Of a stretch of DNA of 64,000 nt, positions 62,407 through 64,000 are shown in pieces. The translations under genes were made by a program, and so were the position numbers. The stretch's first letter is position 1; every line of letters begins with the position of its first letter. Source of the DNA: CAVSIS01 sp963814875 (lineage in GTDB: Bacteria > Acidobacteriota > Thermoanaerobaculia > Thermoanaerobaculales > Sulfomarinibacteraceae); contig CAWFFJ010000027.1 in assembly GCA_963814875.1 (NCBI GenBank), forward strand, positions 62,001-126,000, given 5' to 3'. The notes beneath the pieces were generated by a model. That model was not told the origin of the DNA, made no database searches, and worked only from the letters and a program-made list of their open reading frames with translations.

Positions 62407-62584
62407 CAACGAGGACCTCCCATGTCGCTGGATTGCTCCATTCTGAAGTTGAACCAGCGTCTCATGATTTTCGAGAACACCGCAGCGCAGTCGAGTCATT
62501 CCGGCCTGCGCGGGTCGACTGACTGGGGTGCGCTCGGCCCCTGTCCTCACGTGTGAAACCCTGCGATAGCTTTGCGACGACCTA

Positions 62585-62609
62585 GTGTCTTCGTGTCTTG
62601 GTGGTTCGC
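62585..62609. repeat. related arm of the GAACC-CCAAGAC repeat
   Basis: GTGTCTTCGTGTCTTGGTGG followed by TTCG; its complement reads CGAACCACCAAGACACGAAG, like the arm at 59749. It abuts the end of the next gene. Confidence 0.45.
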
Positions 62610-62614
62610 TCTGC

Positions 62615-64000
62615 CTAGTTAGCCCCCAGCGGCGGGCCCGGGTCGTCCTTCGAGAAGTCGCGGTCGGAGCGCTCCGAGTTCCGGTCCATCCGGAACACGC
62701 CTTCTCGGACCACCCGGCGCATCACGATGTCGACCAGCGTGGTCTGGTTGAGCGTGACGACGCTTTCGAGGGTCGCCTCGCGGGCGACGAGCCCGGCCTC
62801 GAGGAAGTGGACGAAGCCCTCCGCGGCGTGCGGCTCGAGCGTGAGGCCGAGGGCGGGCGTCCCGGGGAGCGCCGGCCGGATCACGCGATCCGGTTGGTCG
62901 GGATGTCGGACCTCGGGCGATCCCCGCATGACGTCGGCATCGAGGTAGTAGGTCAGCGTGCCCGGGTGGCGGTGGTTGCGCTGGCGGTCGCCGAAGAAAC
63001 CCTTCGGCAGCAGATCGGGGCTCGCCGCTCGACCGGGATCGGTCGGTGAGGTGGCGGTGAGCTTGAGGTCGAAGCTGCCGATCTGCTGGCCGGTGTCGTC
63101 GAGCACGCGAAAGACGACCATGGCGTAGCGGTCGGTGATGGTGACGGTGTCATGGAGCACCACGCGGTCGTGGACCCTGGCCCGCTCCGCTTCCTGGACA
63201 TCGTGGTTCTCACCGGAGAAACGCTCGCGCAGGGCGTGGTACTCCGCTGGGTTCGAGACTTCGAGGCAGGCGAGCACCGCGTCGACCGTGGGATGCGGCC
63301 GGCTGTCGTTCATCACGCTGCGCAGGATGCCGATGTCGCGCCCGGAGTGGGATCGGCCCGGGACGATCTTGAACGCGGTCGGCGGCGCGATTTCGATCTG
63401 GGTGGCGGTGAGCTTGGGCGCGCTCGGCTCGCCGTTCACCACGCACACCGCCTCCTGCTCGAGGCGGACGTACGCCGCGTTGAGGTTGGCGGCGGCGACG
63501 CGCACGACGCCGTCCGAGCCGGGCTCGCCGGTGTAGGAGTTGAGATGGTCGTAGAGCTTGGCGTCGATCGTCTGCCCGGTGAGAACACAAGGGTAGACGC
63601 CGGTGCGCTCGACGACGTCGTCCGTCGTTTCGATCCAGGCGCGGTTGAGGGCGAAGGACTCCGGGCTGCCGAGCTCGAGCCAGTCGAGCACGCCGGAGCC
63701 GGGCTCGACGCCGTTGAACCACGCCTTGATCCGCCCGAGGCGGGCCTTGCCGAGCTGGGCCAACGCAGACCCGAAGTTGGCCGGCGCCAGCATCACGAGG
63801 TGGCTCATCGGGCACGGCGGAGCACCCGGACGTGCGAGGTAGTACCGGTGCCACCAGTCGCGGACCACCGGTCCGCCGGTGGAGTGGGTGATGCAGGCGA
63901 AGCGTTCGCCGCGCGCGGCGAGATCGCCGAGCTCGCGCTCGACGGCGGCGGCAAAACGCCGCGAGATATCGGGCAGGCGGACCTCGTCGCGGAAGCTGAC
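62615..64000 (-). CDS. alpha/beta hydrolase (lipase/acyltransferase-like), 5' end outside window
   Basis: The frame runs to the window edge, giving at least 461 residues. Near the visible N-terminus is the nucleophile elbow THSTGGPVV, typical of serine hydrolases of the lipase/phospholipid-acyltransferase kind; APANFGSALAQLGKARLGRI and GVEPGSGVLDWLELGSP follow. A later beta-rich portion (TITDRYAMVVFRVLDDTGQQ) and a C-terminal segment complete it. No signal can be judged because the start is missing. Confidence 0.78.
   Translation of the reverse strand, partial: VSFRDEVRLPDISRRFAAAVERELGDLAARGERFACITHSTGGPVVRDWWHRYYLARPGAPPCPMSHLVMLAPANFGSALAQLGKARLGRIKAWFNGVEPGSGVLDWLELGSPESFALNRAWIETTDDVVERTGVYPCVLTGQTIDAKLYDHLNSYTGEPGSDGVVRVAAANLNAAYVRLEQEAVCVVNGEPSAPKLTATQIEIAPPTAFKIVPGRSHSGRDIGILRSVMNDSRPHPTVDAVLACLEVSNPAEYHALRERFSGENHDVQEAERARVHDRVVLHDTVTITDRYAMVVFRVLDDTGQQIGSFDLKLTATSPTDPGRAASPDLLPKGFFGDRQRNHRHPGTLTYYLDADVMRGSPEVRHPDQPDRVIRPALPGTPALGLTLEPHAAEGFVHFLEAGLVAREATLESVVTLNQTTLVDIVMRRVVREGVFRMDRNSERSDRDFSKDDPGPPLGAN

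Overview
The window is GC-rich DNA with frequent GTG starts and good Shine-Dalgarno sites. It reads as one stretch of chromosome from a Gram-negative, non-model bacterium. An acidobacterial-type duplicated orphan permease (ADOP), a kinase-TonB fusion, secreted beta-sandwich proteins and imidazolonepropionase-like amidohydrolases suggest Acidobacteriota. That is inference from family content; there is no rRNA here to prove it.

Layout. 0-8 kb: a potassium-uptake operon (sensor kinase, a 27-codon-scale membrane peptide, kdpF, kdpA, kdpB, kdpC, then a KdpD-type sensor fused to USP and PTS EIIA-like domains but without a kinase). A 164-bp nested inverted-repeat element sits between kdpF and kdpA. 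8-14.5 kb: an accessory island with a truncated amidohydrolase, three toxin-antitoxin pairs (AbrB/PIN, MntA/HepT, VapB/VapC), a truncated PIN gene, and three families of short dispersed repeats. 14.6-31.6 kb: mostly cell-envelope or exported proteins (pseudokinase-TonB fusion, solute-binding protein, Asp-box protein, triple-repeat OmpA protein, amidohydrolase, HEAT/ankyrin protein), then creatininase, a two-subunit molybdenum hydroxylase and a frameshifted cation-chloride-cotransporter-like permease. 31.9-41.5 kb: ADOP permease, a 54-aa ORF, an SCP2-E1alpha-E1beta fusion, a peroxiredoxin-like gene with an in-frame TGA that looks like selenocysteine, an MsrB-MsrA fusion, a B12-type radical SAM protein and Cu/Zn superoxide dismutase. 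42.7-44.2 kb: an IS3-family insertion sequence. 44.3-47.2 kb: a DoxX-BufA-BufB-BufC cluster, that is a bufferin-type, MNIO-modified, cysteine-rich exported peptide. 47.2-53.1 kb: a large exported beta-domain protein, a DODA-type dioxygenase, a synthase remnant and an exported unknown. 53.4-59.3 kb: a minus-strand operon encoding a MacAB-type efflux pump and its own sigma54 two-component system. 60-64 kb: a glycine-rich exported protein, another beta-domain protein and a partial alpha/beta hydrolase.

How parts work together. The clearest circuit is at 53.4-61.1 kb. Two -24/-12 (sigma54) promoters, one ahead of the efflux operon and one ahead of the glycine-rich exported gene, each carry a pair of TGCGGA/TCCGCA palindromes about 75-120 bp upstream of the expected start. 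The operon encodes an NtrC-type activator, so both promoters are probably its targets. That activator reads as frameshifted exactly at its GAFTGA loop. The bufferin cluster carries a perfect 14-bp hairpin between precursor and enzyme genes. The selenocysteine candidate has a fitting hairpin 21 nt after the TGA.
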